DNA of 64,000 bases from Brachypodium distachyon (taxonomy: Eukaryota > Streptophyta > Magnoliopsida > Poales > Poaceae), in the NCBI RefSeq assembly GCF_000005505.3, contig NC_016133.3:51797237-51861236 (forward strand), read 5' to 3'. Of this stretch, positions 1-12,250 are shown piece by piece; position 1 is the first letter of the stretch; every line of letters begins with the position of its first letter. The notes beneath the pieces are model-generated. The model saw nothing but the letters and a program-made list of their open reading frames with translations, did no database searches and had not been told where the DNA came from. Both the position numbers and the translations under genes were made by a program.

Positions 1-1112
1 GCGTTTGCCAAGTATATATATATAATGAGAAGTAGTGGTATGGATGTCCTCCATGGTGGACATTGTTGCTACCGTCAGATGAGACCTCGCGATTAGCACC
101 CGCCAGCAATTTCCCAGCATTTGCATTTTCTAGAGGAATCACGTCGTTCAAGAAAGCTACAGCCAGCCACTGCCTTGCACAGTAGGTCTGCATGCTCGGG
201 CCTAGGCCTCCTAGCCTACTAGGTTCTTACCGTTGCCTCTCACCCGTGACTCCCTTCCTCTGATAAAAAAAGGCACGACTCCTCACCCACACGGCCATAC
301 CCTCATGCTGAGCCACAATCCATTCCCCATCCTACCTCGGCCCCGTTTTCGTCGTCGTCTACGCCCAGCCCTCCACCATCGTCAACGCCCTTTGTCGTGG
401 ACTTTGGCCGCCTGCCCCGCGGCCACCGGTGACCCGACGAGGAGGACGAGGCTGTGCATTGTTGCGCTCGTGTCACTGCTGCTCGCTGCCGGAGTCCGCG
501 AGGCCGCTGCACGGCTCGTTTCTGATCCAGAGGTAGCCGGCCAGGGAGCTGCGAGGCGCCGCAAGGAGCAGGAACATGTCTCGCCATGGCGCTCGCGGAG
601 CAGCCCGAGCTGCGTTTCTGTGCCTTCTCTATGTTTTTGGTTGGTCGTCGGCGATGCGGTGGGCGTCCGTCCATGGACGAAGCGTGGTGCGGCGACCGGA
701 GCTCCGTCGCCGTGGATCAGGAGGACTGTGGAGGAGGCGGAGGCAGAAGAGCAGGAGACGGAGGAGCTGCAGCTGCGGGAGACGGCGGCGTGCGGTCCGA
801 TCTGCACCAGCGGGAGACGAAGGACCTGATTTTGCTCTTTTTTTCCAAGTCTCGTCAGGAGTCAAGAGGAGAGAGTTTTTGTTAATTGTTTGTGAGCTGG
901 TTGAGAGCTAGCTATGAAATGATTGCACAGTTGCTAAGCCTAATCGATGCTGACCCCTTACTCATATTTGTGTTGCTGAGAAGATTCATTGACCATATTT
1001 GCATGTTCTTTTTTTAAGAATTTGTATGTTCTCGTATTTGTTTTTCCGTCTGTGCTCTCTGTCGCTAGCTTTGTGTGTTCATGGATTGCAAAGTGCACAA
1101 CTCTCATAATCC

Positions 1113-1570
1113 TGCACACAAGATAAAAATTTACTAGATGAATTCTGGATACCGTATTTTTTTATTAGCCACACAAAACAAGAATCGAGTCTTTGCACCC
1201 CCGTACCGACCGCGTATTTATGGAGGTACGATTAGATGAAGTTGGGTACCGAAGTTATAATATAGACACATAAGCACATATTCTACTGAGCTACCGGTTT
1301 GATGAATATTGGGTCATATTTGTACTGAGCCATTTCAATCCATGTACCGAGCACATATTTTGTCGAGGTACCGGTGGTATTACTTGGGGTACCGGAGAAC
1401 TCTAATAATCATTTTCTCGTCCGATTAAAAATTTGGGAGGCACACAAGATAAATTTAATAGATGAATATTCGATCATTCTTTTAATATGCACCGAGTGAT
1501 TTAAATCTAAGTACCGAGCACATATTTTATTGAGGTACCGGCAGAATTAACTGGGGTACCGGAGATTTAT
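1113..1570. repeat. Degenerate direct repeats rich in GTACCG
   Basis: Two passages are clearly related. One runs from about 1313 to 1404, the other from about 1476 to 1568. Both contain 'gtaccgagcacatatttt' followed by 'gaggtaccgg' and then 'ggggtaccgga'. The opening 'cacacaagataaa' at 1115 also recurs at 1441. This looks like a decayed tandem or subterminal repeat of a transposable element. The family was not recognised. Confidence 0.6.
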
Positions 1571-1629
1571 ATCGACACTGCACTCGTATCTACACGTGAT
1601 TTTGTAGGCCAGTATTCATTCCGGTGGCA

Positions 1630-1800
1630 ACATGCAGATGCATTGAAAATGTTGATTGGGTAATAGGATGCATGCATTGAAATAATCGTTGCGTAATACT
1701 CCGCTGACAACATGCCGAGTATGCATGTGCATGCATTGAAATGATCGCTGGGTAATAACGTGCATCATTGAAATGTCCATCGGTTAATAGGGTGCATGGT
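1630..1800. repeat. Short degenerate tandem repeats
   Basis: The unit is about 40-60 bp and centres on 'gcattgaaat' followed by 'gggtaata' or 'gcgtaata'. Four imperfect copies can be followed from 1640 to 1795. No coding or structural role is visible. Confidence 0.5.
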
Positions 1801-2648
1801 TCTTCTCTTGGTGGTTTGCTACAGGTTGCTATGGTGAGTTCTGAGGCATGGAATGCCACGGTTGTTCTCGTATTTATAGCCGAGATTCTCGACGCCTTAC
1901 TAGGTATGCATCGGTTTCCCGGATTTGGAAATTTCGTATCAGTAAAATTATCTTACTTGTCCAACAACTCATTCGGTACCCAGAGGTGAGAGACTAGGTG
2001 CCCTGCTGGTCATGCATCCGGTGCCGAAGGTTAAATGCCTCAGTTCATGATGATAACAATGTAATGCAGCAGGAATCCCAGTTGAGAACAACATAAAGGA
2101 ATCTCTTCCACAATACCGTTCTCGACACGCTGTCTCTTCTTTCCTGTACGGACGCACGGTTTACAACACAATACACCTCCACATGCTTTTGCACGAAGGA
2201 AAAATGAAAGATTCCTCACTTGTTCATGCTATTATCCATTGGACGTATAAGTGCATGTGCCTCTATTTTCTAGAGTCATAGCTGGTGGAGGTGGCTTTGA
2301 ATTATACGTATTGCACAGCCCTCTGGCAATGATAAAGAAAAATACAAGGATAAATTGCAAAGAGTCCGTGTTTTCAGACCAAGTACGGAACAAATGCTAC
2401 TGACCACATTATAGTCCTGGAATGTGTCGCTTTATTTGGAACCATTGCAATTTTGAGATGGTCTTGTACTCTGACTCATCCCAAAAATTGAAAACTCATT
2501 CCTCTTATAAATGGGCCAGACGTGTGCACGGTGATGTCCAAGCATGTGTCTCTGCCAAAAATAGCTAACCAATGGCTCAATGCACACATTTTAATTGTTT
2601 TTTTCGTCTACTCTTGCACCAAAAGAGCTGGCTCGTGACACACTATCA

Positions 2649-2687
2649 CACGCGCGCGCGCGCGCACTCTCTCTCTCACACACACTC
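2649..2687. repeat. Compound microsatellite (CA/CG/CT)
   Basis: An uninterrupted run of alternating CA, CG, CT and CA dinucleotides. The alternating purine-pyrimidine part is a simple repeat likely to vary in length. Confidence 0.85.
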
Positions 2688-4345
2688 TGTTTGTATGTGG
2701 CCTGCATGCCCATGGAGATGCACTCGGCCTTTTGCCGGCCGACGAGTCAAAGGCCTCTCGATCTCTCTCACTGTACAGTGGCCTAGGCCTGGCCCAGACA
2801 CATATGGCATTGAATTTTGAATTTGTGTGGTCCTCAAATACAACAACATGCTATAAGGAGAAACAATTTGAATCTTGAAATAAAGTTGTCATAGGTGTGT
2901 AAGGGGAAGAATAAACAACCATTTTTCTAAGAATTATATAAAAAACTAAAAAAAAATTAAAAGTTAGAATCCCAATGCACATGGTCGGTACCGGGTATCG
3001 GAGAGGATAGGCGTACCATACCCATCTCCTATAGTGAAAATTAGTGGTATGGATGTCCTCCCTAATGGACATCTCCTATATATATCTGACGACAATTAAG
3101 CAAGAAAACCATGCATCACATTTCGGCTCGAGAATTGAGCCATGACACACATTATCAAGGCTGTGTTGTTGTGATGCAAAAACAAAAGAAAAAGGCTTGT
3201 TGTTGTGATGCAACCTGTTAATCTCCGGATTCAATCCTTGGACCAAGAATGCGTTCATGTTAGGTGGTAAAGAACGTGTCATGGATTTATTTATCCAGTG
3301 ATCTGTGCTATAGATCCAACGCTGTTGTTTTTGTAATGAGAAAACGATGTTGGGCTGCGGAACTCTCTAGAAGCGTTCACGAGACGGCGAGCCTGCGACA
3401 AAACTTGACGTGACCCACACCACGAACACCAACCTGCAACCTTTTGCTCGGTCAGGCAAAGACGTACGTCCCACCGCGGCCCTGGCCCCTGCACCGCCCC
3501 TCGGCCGTTCCGGCCGGGACACCGCGCGACCTGAGGATCAGGAAGTCGGGATCGTACCGAGGCCCAACGCGCGCGAGGCCGGCTCTAGGGCCAGCACCCC
3601 CTGGCCCCTGCTCCCTGGAGACTCCAGAGCCCCGTGAGTCCGTGACCGCGTATGGACCGACAGGGTGCCATGAGCTGAGCATGAACGCGCCACGAATCAT
3701 TCTGCCCGCTGTGTTTCTGGGTCGTTTGCGCGCCCGTGACTCTATCGGTCTCCCGGCCCTGCGCACGACGTCCCTCCGCGCTCGGGTTCACGTGACCCGC
3801 CCCTCGCCGGGACATTTTAGCGACGTGCTTTACGCGTGCTGCCTCGCCGATGACGCCGGGGCGCAGCTGAAAGAGGGGGCAATCAGATCGCAGGAAGAGA
3901 ATGCTGAGCTATTCGGCTGCCGTCATGTACCGATGTACTACGTCCATGCGTGGGACAAAGAAACTGAAGTAGTACCAGGAAGGATTGCAACACTGGTAAA
4001 GGTGGCCTGCGGGCCAAGACTAAAATAGGGCTTCACTTCAACTGGGCCTGGACGAGATACTCGTACTAGTGCTGAGGAGAAGCTCTATTTTTATTTTTAT
4101 TTAAGAAAGAGGGCTCCCTCCGGTTTCATCAAAGGAAACCATGTGTCTCTTACAATAATTATCCGAATTTAAAACATCCAACCAGACATGGATCAGGCTA
4201 AACACGCACTGAAACCGGTCACTCCACGCAACTCAGCTAGCCTGAACTTGCAACACCTATTACATAGCACAGAAGAGTCTTTCATCAATCCACCGTTTCT
4301 TGTTTTTCTCTAGAACACTTGAAGCAAATCAGCTACCAAGACACC

Positions 4346-7300
4346 TCAAATCTCCAGGCGATAAGTGGTAGACGCCCACCCTCGCGAGCGATGGATAACT
4401 TCAGCCACGACTTGCCACAGTCGGTGGGACCACTGGCGCAGCATCTCTTGGGAACCGGCTTTCTGTAAACCAGCCCACGAGTCAATCGTGGAGCAAACCA
4501 CAAAGAAAACAGATGAGGGATCATATGGCCACTTGCATCGAAAACAAGCATCATTCCTTGTTTTCCAAAGTGTCCATAATATCGCTGCCACTCTCACTAT
4601 GGCTATTTTCATGTCTCTCCTGCTGAATTGCAAAAGCCATTTGTCCAACAGCTCTTGAAAACAATTGGGAGCCCATGATAAGCCGATACTACAGATAACA
4701 ACATTCCAAACGAAACGAGCAAAGGAGCAAGTAAAAAAAGGTGATCTATACTTTTTTTTCTGCAACAGAATAAGCAAAGATCAGAACATTTTCCACCCCG
4801 AGCTTTTAGCACGTCTCTAGTCAAGATATTACCATTGCTAACCAACCATAGAAAAACTTTTATTTTCAATGGTAGCTTAACTTTCCAGAGGAAATTATGT
4901 GGGTAAGGAACCTGGGAACGTTTCAGCACCCTATACATGGATCCTACTGAAAATTTTCCTTTGGCTCCTAGCTTTCAGTAAAGTTTATCCTCTCTATTAT
5001 TCAAAGAAACTAGGCAGCAAAGCTTTTTTAAATCATTCCATTGTTGCAAAGTCTCGCAAAATAAAGTTCTACGAAATCTGATAACACCCCAGCCTTCAGT
5101 GAAAACTTTATGGACTGTTATTCCCTTATTGAACGTTAGGAGGAACAGTCGTGGGAATTGATCAGAAAGAGGTTTGCCCCCAATCCAATCATCTTCCCAG
5201 AACTGTGTTCGCTTCCCATTTCCAACCATATGTCTACAAAAGCTGAGAACATCTTTCACCCGTAAGATCCCAGTCTAGAAATGGGAATCTCCACTACAAT
5301 GTTCAACCTGCGACAAAAGTTTACCCCTACAGTACTTTCTTCTCGGCAAAGTCTGCCAAACTCCAGAAGAGTTTTCAAATTTCCACAGCCATTTACTAAG
5401 CAAACAAAATTTCATAATCTCTAAGTCAGCTATCCCAAGCCCACCTTGATCTTTTGGCTGGCATACAGTCTGCCAATTCACAAGTGGTATCTTGCGGTGC
5501 TCATTACTGCCTTGCCATAACATCCTTCTCCGAAAAAAATCTAACTTCTTCACTACTCCTTTGGGAATTTCTAAAAAGGAAAGCATGAAATTAGGAATAG
5601 TGCTCAAGCAAGAGTTGATAAGGACTAATCTCCCCCCTTGGGAAAGGAGTTTTCCTTGCCAACTTGCTAATCTACTCTCAACTTTCGCTTCAATTGGAAT
5701 CCAATTCTTATTTGCCAGCCTCTTAAAATGCAAAGGAATGCCTAAATAGGGAAGATGCGCTGTTTGCAAGTGAAAATCTCCTCTAGATCTGCCCCTATGC
5801 ATTGGGCCTCCCCCATGCAATAGAGGTCACTCTTGTGGAACTTTATTTTCAAACCTGACATTTGCTCGAACAAACAAAGTATAAATTTAATATTTCTAGC
5901 ACTAGTTAAATCAGCTTGCTACAAAAAAAATTGTATCATCTGCATACTACAGAATGACACATCCCCCTCGCACTAACATAGGGGCCAACCCATGTATTAA
6001 GCCAGCTTGTTGGGCCTGATTAACTAATACAGTCAAGACATCTACAGCTAAGTTAAAGAGAATGGGGGACAAGGGATCACCTTGTCTAACCCCTTGAAAA
6101 GTTCTAAAGTAAGGCCCTATTCGATTATTAACTTTTACTGCCACTTTTCCTCCTCTGACAAAACTCATCATACAAGAAATCCATTGATGTGAGAAACCTT
6201 TCTGTTGCATAACCTTCTCAAGAAAAAAACCAATTTATCTTATCATAAGCTTTTTCAAAATCCACTTTGAACACAATACCAGAGCCATGGGAAGTGTGTA
6301 AATCAGGATCTCATGAATTACCACAACACCATCCAAAATGTATCTACCTTGAATAAATGCAGTTTGAGCTCTATCGATCACCTCATCAGCTAACAAATTT
6401 AATCTATTGTGACCTGCCTTAGTTAAAATCTTCAAGCTCACATGTAACAAACAAATAGGTCTAAACTTTTGGATAATATCAGCCTCTGGAGTTTTAGGCA
6501 CCAGTGTGATGATACCAAAATTTAGCCTAGAGACATCTAACACACCTAAGACTAAATCATCAAACAATTTTTTTAAGGAGACCTTAATGATTTCCCAAAA
6601 TCTTTGATAGAACTCTATAGGGAAGCCATCAGGACCTGGGGCCTTATTCTTTTCCATGGAGAAAACAACATGTTTAATCTCATCAAAAGTGAAGTGTTCA
6701 AGTAGCCTTCTATTTTCATCCTCACTAACCTTTCTAGGAAAAAGAAACTCTACCTCAAGGTCTAGTCCAGTCCCAGATCCAAACAAGCGCTTGTAAAAAT
6801 CAGTGATATGAGTTGTTAACTCAACCTCATCAGTAATTACTCTATCTCCATCTTTCATACTAACTATTCTATTTTGTCTTCGTCTGCCACTAGCCTTAAG
6901 CATAAAATATTTGGTATTACCATCACCAAATAACAGGTCTTGCTCTTTAGCTCTTTGCCACCATTTCACATCATCTTCCCTAATCAATTCTTTCAATCTA
7001 CCTTTTAAAACTTTCCTCAATTCCCAATCATGTGTTACCAACCCATTCACCTCACTTTCTCTATCTATCAGGTCTATTTGCTCAAGAAGTTCTTTTTTCT
7101 CAATTCTATATCTACCTTCAACATTCATATTCCATCCTTTCAATCTTTTCCTAAGGGTCATAAGTCTAAACTGCCATTCATCCAGACTGTTTAAACCAAG
7201 AACATCAATAGCCCATACTTCTCTAACAATAAGCTCCAGATCATCCCTAAAAAACCAGCATAGTTCAAATTTAAAAGGTTTCCCTCCTCTATCAATAGAA

Positions 7301-7968
7301 CCAAAATCAATAATCAAGGGGCAATGATCAGATAAACCTCTTTCCAAAGCTGAAACTGTGATCAAAGGAAACAGTTCAGCCCAGTCTAGGTTTACTAAAC
7401 ATTTGTCAAGTTTCGGAAACAGAGGGTCTGCATGGTCATTAGACCATGTGTACATTCTGTTACAGATATCTAATTCTACCAATTCAAGACTCTCAATGAC
7501 AGAATTAAACAAGGTAGACCATCTACCCAAACCCCCAGGTTTATTTAAAATCCCTCCCAACTAGGTAAGGACATCTACAGCTTCTACAAAAAGACACCAA
7601 TTCTGCTAGGAACTTTTCTTTCCCAGAGGGTTGAGCATCTACATACACTGTCAAAAAATTCCACATATTCTGACTAGTCTTATGGAAAACTTCGACCTTG
7701 AGAATATATTCTCCAAGCACAACATCAACAACATCAAACTCTGAGGCCCTAACATCAAACAAGATTCCACCTGACCTCCCTTCAGCAGGTACCCAGTTCC
7801 AAGTGAACAAATTTCCCTCCGAATGGATTGAAGTGTATCATCAAAAGAAAGCCTAACAGTTTCGTGAATACCAACAAAATCCAGCTTATGTTCACCAATT
7901 AATTCTCTAATAAATTTTCTCTTAAGCCTGCTGCCAACTCCTCTACAATTCCAAAAGAGACCCTTCAT
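4346..7968 (-). pseudogene. LINE ORF2 polyprotein remnant (endonuclease, RT, zf-RVT)
   Basis: The frame opens at 7968 with MKGLFWNCRGVGS, typical of the endonuclease start in plant L1-type elements. A frameshift near 7800 moves it to another frame. The longest piece (6235-7560) covers the end of the endonuclease, the linker and the first RT motifs, including an NKAPGPDGFP block and FRPICLLHVSLKILTK. The next piece (5947-6210) holds the RQGDPLSPILFNLAVDVL motif. The catalytic YADD is encoded at 5935-5946 but is preceded by a TAG stop (5947-5949). Later pieces at 5275-5820, 4975-5259 and 4609-4938 give the post-RT region and a zinc-binding segment with WLVSNGNILTRDVL. The enzyme cannot be made intact. 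Confidence 0.88.
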
Positions 7969-7970
7969 AC

Positions 7971-8180
7971 TTAGATTTTCCTGCCTCTTCTACCTCTACC
8001 CTTAGCTAGTGGTTTCACACTAAAACATTCAGGTGCACCACCCTTTTTCTTTTTCCTTGCACTACAAACAGTATATCTAGGAGATAAATCCTCCTCATTT
8101 TCATCAATAGAAAGCTCATCCATAGTATCTGCTAGCTCCTGGAATGTTTCAGTCACAACAGGGGGTTGTTCTGAAAGCAT
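7971..8180 (-). pseudogene. LINE ORF1 C-terminal remnant
   Basis: A 69-residue frame rich in Asp/Glu and then Lys/Arg, ending in a basic tail, lies directly before the endonuclease frame. Position and composition fit the end of a plant LINE ORF1 (gag-like RNA-binding protein). The rest of ORF1 is missing because the element is truncated at 8186. Confidence 0.55.
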
Positions 8181-8286
8181 CCCATTGGAGAAGCTCTATT
8201 TGGCACTTATCATAGGCACTTTCGATCCCCACGACTTCGACTGCAAAACCCCATCAAATCTGTACCTTCTGCTAGCAACATCGACC

Positions 8287-10952
8287 ATGGACGCCTCCGC
8301 GGCCGATCTCGAGGCGCGTCAGCGTCGCATCCTCCGCCGCGTCGAGCAACTCGAGCTCGCCGCCCAGCAGTACCGTCTGGGGGCGCTCTCCGTCTCCGAC
8401 GGCGAGGCGGAGGTCGAGACGGGGGACACCGAGGCGCGGCTCTCGACCCTCCTGGCCGCGCGCGGCGTGCGCGACTTCGCCTTCCGGCGCGTTCCCGCTG
8501 ACTACTACGACCGGCCCCTTGAGGAGCGCCGCGACCTCCTCGCAGCCGACTCAGTCGCCCAGCTCTGCAAGAGCATCGTCATGGTGCGGCCCCCTTTCCC
8601 TTTCGTCGAACACCTGGCCTGCGTAATTACGATCCGTTGTGACTGAAGATTATTTTTACTTTCTTGTGGCATTTAGACGAGCAGTTGGTGTGCGCATATT
8701 GTTGGTGGATTTGGATTAGTGCTAGGCTATTTGCTAATTATGTATGAAGAAAATAGTCTCCAAACTAACTGATTTTGGATTGGTTAATACGCTATGATTT
8801 TATTGGATGGAAAATGCCCCTAAATACTAGACTAGTGTCCATACTTCGTTACAAGTCGGAGCAAAAGACGGCTTCTGTCATGTATGATTTGTCCATAGAC
8901 AGTTACTACTAGAATGTAGTATATTGGAGTCAATGCTGCGGGTTCTTTTAGTGTGTGAGCCAGTGGCGGAACTTGGATCAGAATTAGGGAGGGGCCAACA
9001 TTGATCGTTAGATGAATTAGACCGTTATTTTGATGCTTAGTTAGCAAAAGAGCTTCACATAGAGCTATTTAATCAAGGAAATCACAAGCTTGAGGGTGGG
9101 CCAAGGCCTAGCTTGGTCACAACTGTGATCTGCCCCTGGTTTTAGCACTGTTAGGATTGTAAGACAATGTCTATAGCTTTGTCGCAAAAAACATTGTCTC
9201 TACTTGGCGGACGAATGATGATACTGATTTGTCATAAATACTTGTTGGCATGTCATTGTAAGTTGGAAGGTAGATCGGTACAGAACTAGGGAGGAAATGA
9301 TCCTTTTCAGTACAAAGGTGTGTTGCAATTGGTTTGATTGCAGCTGGGTGGCTGAGAGATAGATTGTTATACATAGGTTGATGATAATAGGTTTTCTTCG
9401 TGAGCTATGACAGATGGCACTAAGCCATGGCATTTATAACTTAGTGGGAACTTACATGTGAGCTGCTCAAAACATTTATTTTATTTTATTTTATTTTGAA
9501 GCATTATTGGTTACTGCCCTTGCAAAAGCATACTGTAGTTTTTGAATAATGTTAATTGTTAGCGAAAGTTTCATACTGATTCAGTGGATTACTAAGTACT
9601 CCCTCCGTCCCATATTAAGTGTCTCAAATTTGTTCAAATATGGATGTATCTACGTCTAAAAAGCGTCTAGATACATGTAATATTTCAACAGTTAATATGG
9701 GATGGAGGGAGTAGGTAATTTGATATGTGTACGTCTAAATCTGAGAACCGACGCCTAAATGTTAGTACTGATGTTGAAGTATATCCACTGTAGGTGAATA
9801 CCAAAGCTGGTGCCGATGTTGTTGACTGCAGTAACCCAAAGAATTCTAAGTATTATGTTGTTATTGTTCAGGTAAGCTTTAAGGTTCCAATACGCAATCT
9901 TCAGACTCAATACAACATATGTTATCTTGATAACACGAATATGCTTTGCAGTATATGGCACGGCTTAATGCTGAAAACGTCAAGAACTTCCTGCATGCGC
10001 TAAATGAGAATCAGATACCGAAAAAAAGATTTAACAGTAAGATTGTTTACAATTGTATTGATAATTCTGCAATCTGCAATCTCCAATTATTCGCTTGTAG
10101 GCAGATGTGTATACCGCCAAAGTTTGTTAGTCACCTGTAGTATCTTTTTCTTTAGAATCATCAGACTGTATGTAGCTTAAATAAAATGCATATCCCAATC
10201 TGTTTTAGTTTCAAAATCTTCAGGTGTGGCTGCAGGTAATGTTGCAGTATAAAAAGAAAATATGTTTTCTTTGGTCTGATGCAGTGAGGCTCGCACCAGA
10301 AGAGGAGTCGCGCATGCTTACTGGGTTTGTGCACAATGCTGTGACGTGCATTGGAATGAAAACAGACATACCGGTAATGTGAATTTCTTGTTATAGCTTC
10401 TTGAAGGATTTATGTTGGTGAAGATACTATTGTGATACATCATGCAATGTACACATTCATATGTGACATGGTGTACTTAACCTATCGTCTTGTTGAGCTT
10501 TTCCAGTCCTGCTCACATTCTGTAAGACTAGATTGATAGTAGTCCTTTCAACTTGGCGTATCACGCTCTAAAAGATATAAGGCTTCGACTTTCTACTTGG
10601 ACTAGAACTTTTTTTTGCGGGACTAGAACTGATATATCTTATTAAGTTATTCTTTTGGAGGACTAGAGCTCTGCTCAAAAAATGTGTGTACTTCATGAAC
10701 GACTGCCATTTTCTACATTCTGTGTTTTGGTTGGTTGTTATTTCTTTCTCTGGAAAAACAAGATCACACAATGTGAAATTTGCAAGGCATCTTATACAAA
10801 GAGTTTCTTGTCAGGTTATCATAGATGAAGCTATCACCAAGTTGGATGAGGATTTCTTCTGGCTGGGTGGTGGAGAAGTTGACCTCAAGCTCGGGATGCG
10901 GACATCACAGTTCCTAAATGCCTTCAGTCCATTTGTGGTGAACTGTTGTTAA
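8287..10952 (+). CDS. YbaK/aminoacyl-tRNA-synthetase-associated (tRNA-edit) domain protein
   Basis: Five exons fit with canonical GT-AG borders and consistent phase: 8287-8583, 9794-9871, 9952-10036, 10285-10373 and 10815-10952, giving 228 residues. Residues 1-30 are Ala/Arg/Glu-rich and probably helical. The rest matches the YbaK fold: a KYYVVIVQYMARLN strand-helix, the RLAPEEES segment, FVHNAVTCIGMKTDIPVIID and the conserved GGGEVDLKLGM loop (residues 201-211). Members of this superfamily hydrolyse wrongly charged tRNAs or act as free-standing editing factors; the substrate of this subgroup is not evident here. The start was chosen because it has a good context (gaccATGG) and lies in genomic DNA outside the LINE. 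An in-frame ATG at 8185 straddles the LINE junction. Intron 1 (1.2 kb) carries two MITEs. The gene ends convergently to the peptide gene. Confidence 0.85.
8961..9138. mobile_element. hAT-type MITE in intron 1 of the YbaK-like gene
   Basis: It begins cagtggcgga and ends gatctgcccctg, terminal sequences typical of small grass hAT elements. Flanking 8-bp sequences gtgtgagc (8953-8960) and gttttagc (9139-9146) agree at 6 of 8 positions, the duplication length of hAT elements. No coding capacity. Confidence 0.55.
9599..9711. mobile_element. Stowaway-type MITE
   Basis: A 113-bp element with inverted termini CTCCCTCCGTCCCATATTAA and its counterpart ending GGATGGAGGGAG, flanked by TA on both sides (9597-9598, 9712-9713). 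It lies in intron 1 of the YbaK-like gene, 82 bp before exon 2. Confidence 0.9.
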
Positions 10953-12250
10953 TAATAACCATTCAATGCAACAGAAGTTTCGGGTCCTTCTTGTTTCCCC
11001 CCAGCCTTGATCAACGCCCTGCCAGGGAGGTACACTCGTAGGTTTTGGCTTGGATCTGGGGGGTGGGATGTCTGTCTTTTTTGGAGCAGGCGTTTCCCTT
11101 CCAGTTGCCATAGTTACATTATTTACAGCTGATTGTTGGTAAGATTGATGTAGCAGAGGGGACATTCTTGGGAGGATTGATATATTTGAGACAAGTGGGC
11201 ATATATACTAAGCCCTTCGTAGTTCGTGCCCTAACACTTCACATTGTTTTCTCCTCTGGTTTGCATATCTAACCAGACATCTGGAAACAAAACCCAAGTT
11301 TGTTTCTGCCTTGTTGAACTCAACATTTGGTCCATGGAACTTAGCTGATTAAAATCGTTATTTAGATCAAATATAATTGCTCTTTGAGGTTTCATTGTAG
11401 GAGGCTTTGAAACAAGAGAGGTGCTTACATATGACGATTTCTGGTCCGATACCCTGACGATCAAATTGCTGAATTAACTTGGAACGCACGATGGGAGTGT
11501 CATTGATCCGAGTATGCTAATGAAAAGCCAACGAGGAACTCGATAAGCATTCAGCATTTGAGCAGGGTAAGTATTTTTTTTTCCAGTCATTCTTCAGAAG
11601 CCATGATACGTGTTGCTTGACTTCTGCATGATGTACACTGTGGTTCAGACGCACAGAATTGCTGATGCCTCAGGACAGTTGATTCATCACCAAAAAATAT
11701 TAGCAGTTCTATTACGTGAGCCAAGCTCATTTGAGATCATAATATATGCTGTAGGGTTTCCTTACGGTCTTTCCATAAAATTAAATAAAAAAATAAATAA
11801 GATGGTGACATATAGGAGTGTATTACCAACTTTACTCGACTCAGACTCGGTTTGGCTCGTTAAGATAACGATCCAGCTCAAACTTGACTCCAGCGGAAAT
11901 CACAAATATAAGCAGCGAAATGCCAGCTCTTTGAAGCAGTGGTGTTTGTAGTGGCATCTCTCGAAGGCTAACATCTATAGTGCCATTCATAAAACATAAC
12001 CAGGAAAACTCACATTGCAGGGGCGTAAATCTAGCTGAACAACACTAAGGACATAACACTATTGTGATCCATTGGTACATACATATTTGTAATAATCCTA
12101 TATATACAACACCACATTATGTACTAAGTCGGTAGTTCAGGAGAGCCAGGTGATGATCTTGGACAGTTAACCATGCCTGAACTCATAACTCATTCAATCC
12201 ATGGAAGATCAAGCCAAGAGGTAAGCCGTGCTCATTGCTTTATGCATGCA
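10953..12250. other. Intergenic region between convergent genes
   Basis: It contains the 3' untranslated region of the YbaK-like gene at its left end. Beyond that only short unrelated open frames are seen, none with recognisable protein features. The peptide gene on the minus strand ends at 12251. Confidence 0.5.

Larger units (their letters stand above)
1..4075. other. Repeat-rich intergenic region
   Basis: No convincing gene. A GC-rich block at about 300-830 is open in several frames on both strands, but no frame resembles a known protein and codon use does not single one out. A short motif with an 8-base inverted repeat (GGATGTCC, spacer, GGACAT) occurs near 31-64 and again near 3049-3074. 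Degenerate direct repeats rich in GTACCG fill 1113-1570. A second repeat cluster lies at 1630-1800, and a CA/CG/CT microsatellite at 2649-2687. The GC-rich stretch 3400-4030 may be the original upstream region of the YbaK-like gene, now separated from it by the LINE. Confidence 0.5.
4091..8186 (-). mobile_element. LINE (non-LTR retrotransposon), 5'-truncated and inactive
   Basis: Read on the minus strand, the element carries the tail of ORF1, then an ORF2 with an apurinic endonuclease-like start, a reverse transcriptase core and a C-terminal zinc-knuckle (zf-RVT) region, all broken by frameshifts and stops. It ends at the left in a short A-rich tail (T-rich on the plus strand, 4086-4102). A 15-bp direct repeat, ggagaagctctattt, flanks it exactly at 4076-4090 and 8187-8201. 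This is the target-site duplication expected of LINE integration, and it fixes both borders. The length of about 4.1 kb and the missing start of ORF1 indicate 5' truncation. The insertion lies just upstream of the YbaK-like gene, which is on the opposite strand. Confidence 0.92.

Noticed and set aside
233..911. Several overlapping open frames near the left edge
   Set aside because: Five frames on both strands are open through the same GC-rich block, and none has a coherent protein signature.
3444..4028. Plus-strand frame of 194 codons before the LINE
   Set aside because: Pro/Arg/Gly-rich with the opposite strand also open. It more likely reflects GC-rich upstream DNA of the YbaK-like gene than a protein.
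8185..8286. Upstream in-frame ATG as start of the YbaK-like protein
   Set aside because: It begins in the LINE/target-duplication junction, so the extra 34 residues would have arisen only with the insertion. The downstream ATG has good context and suits the family.
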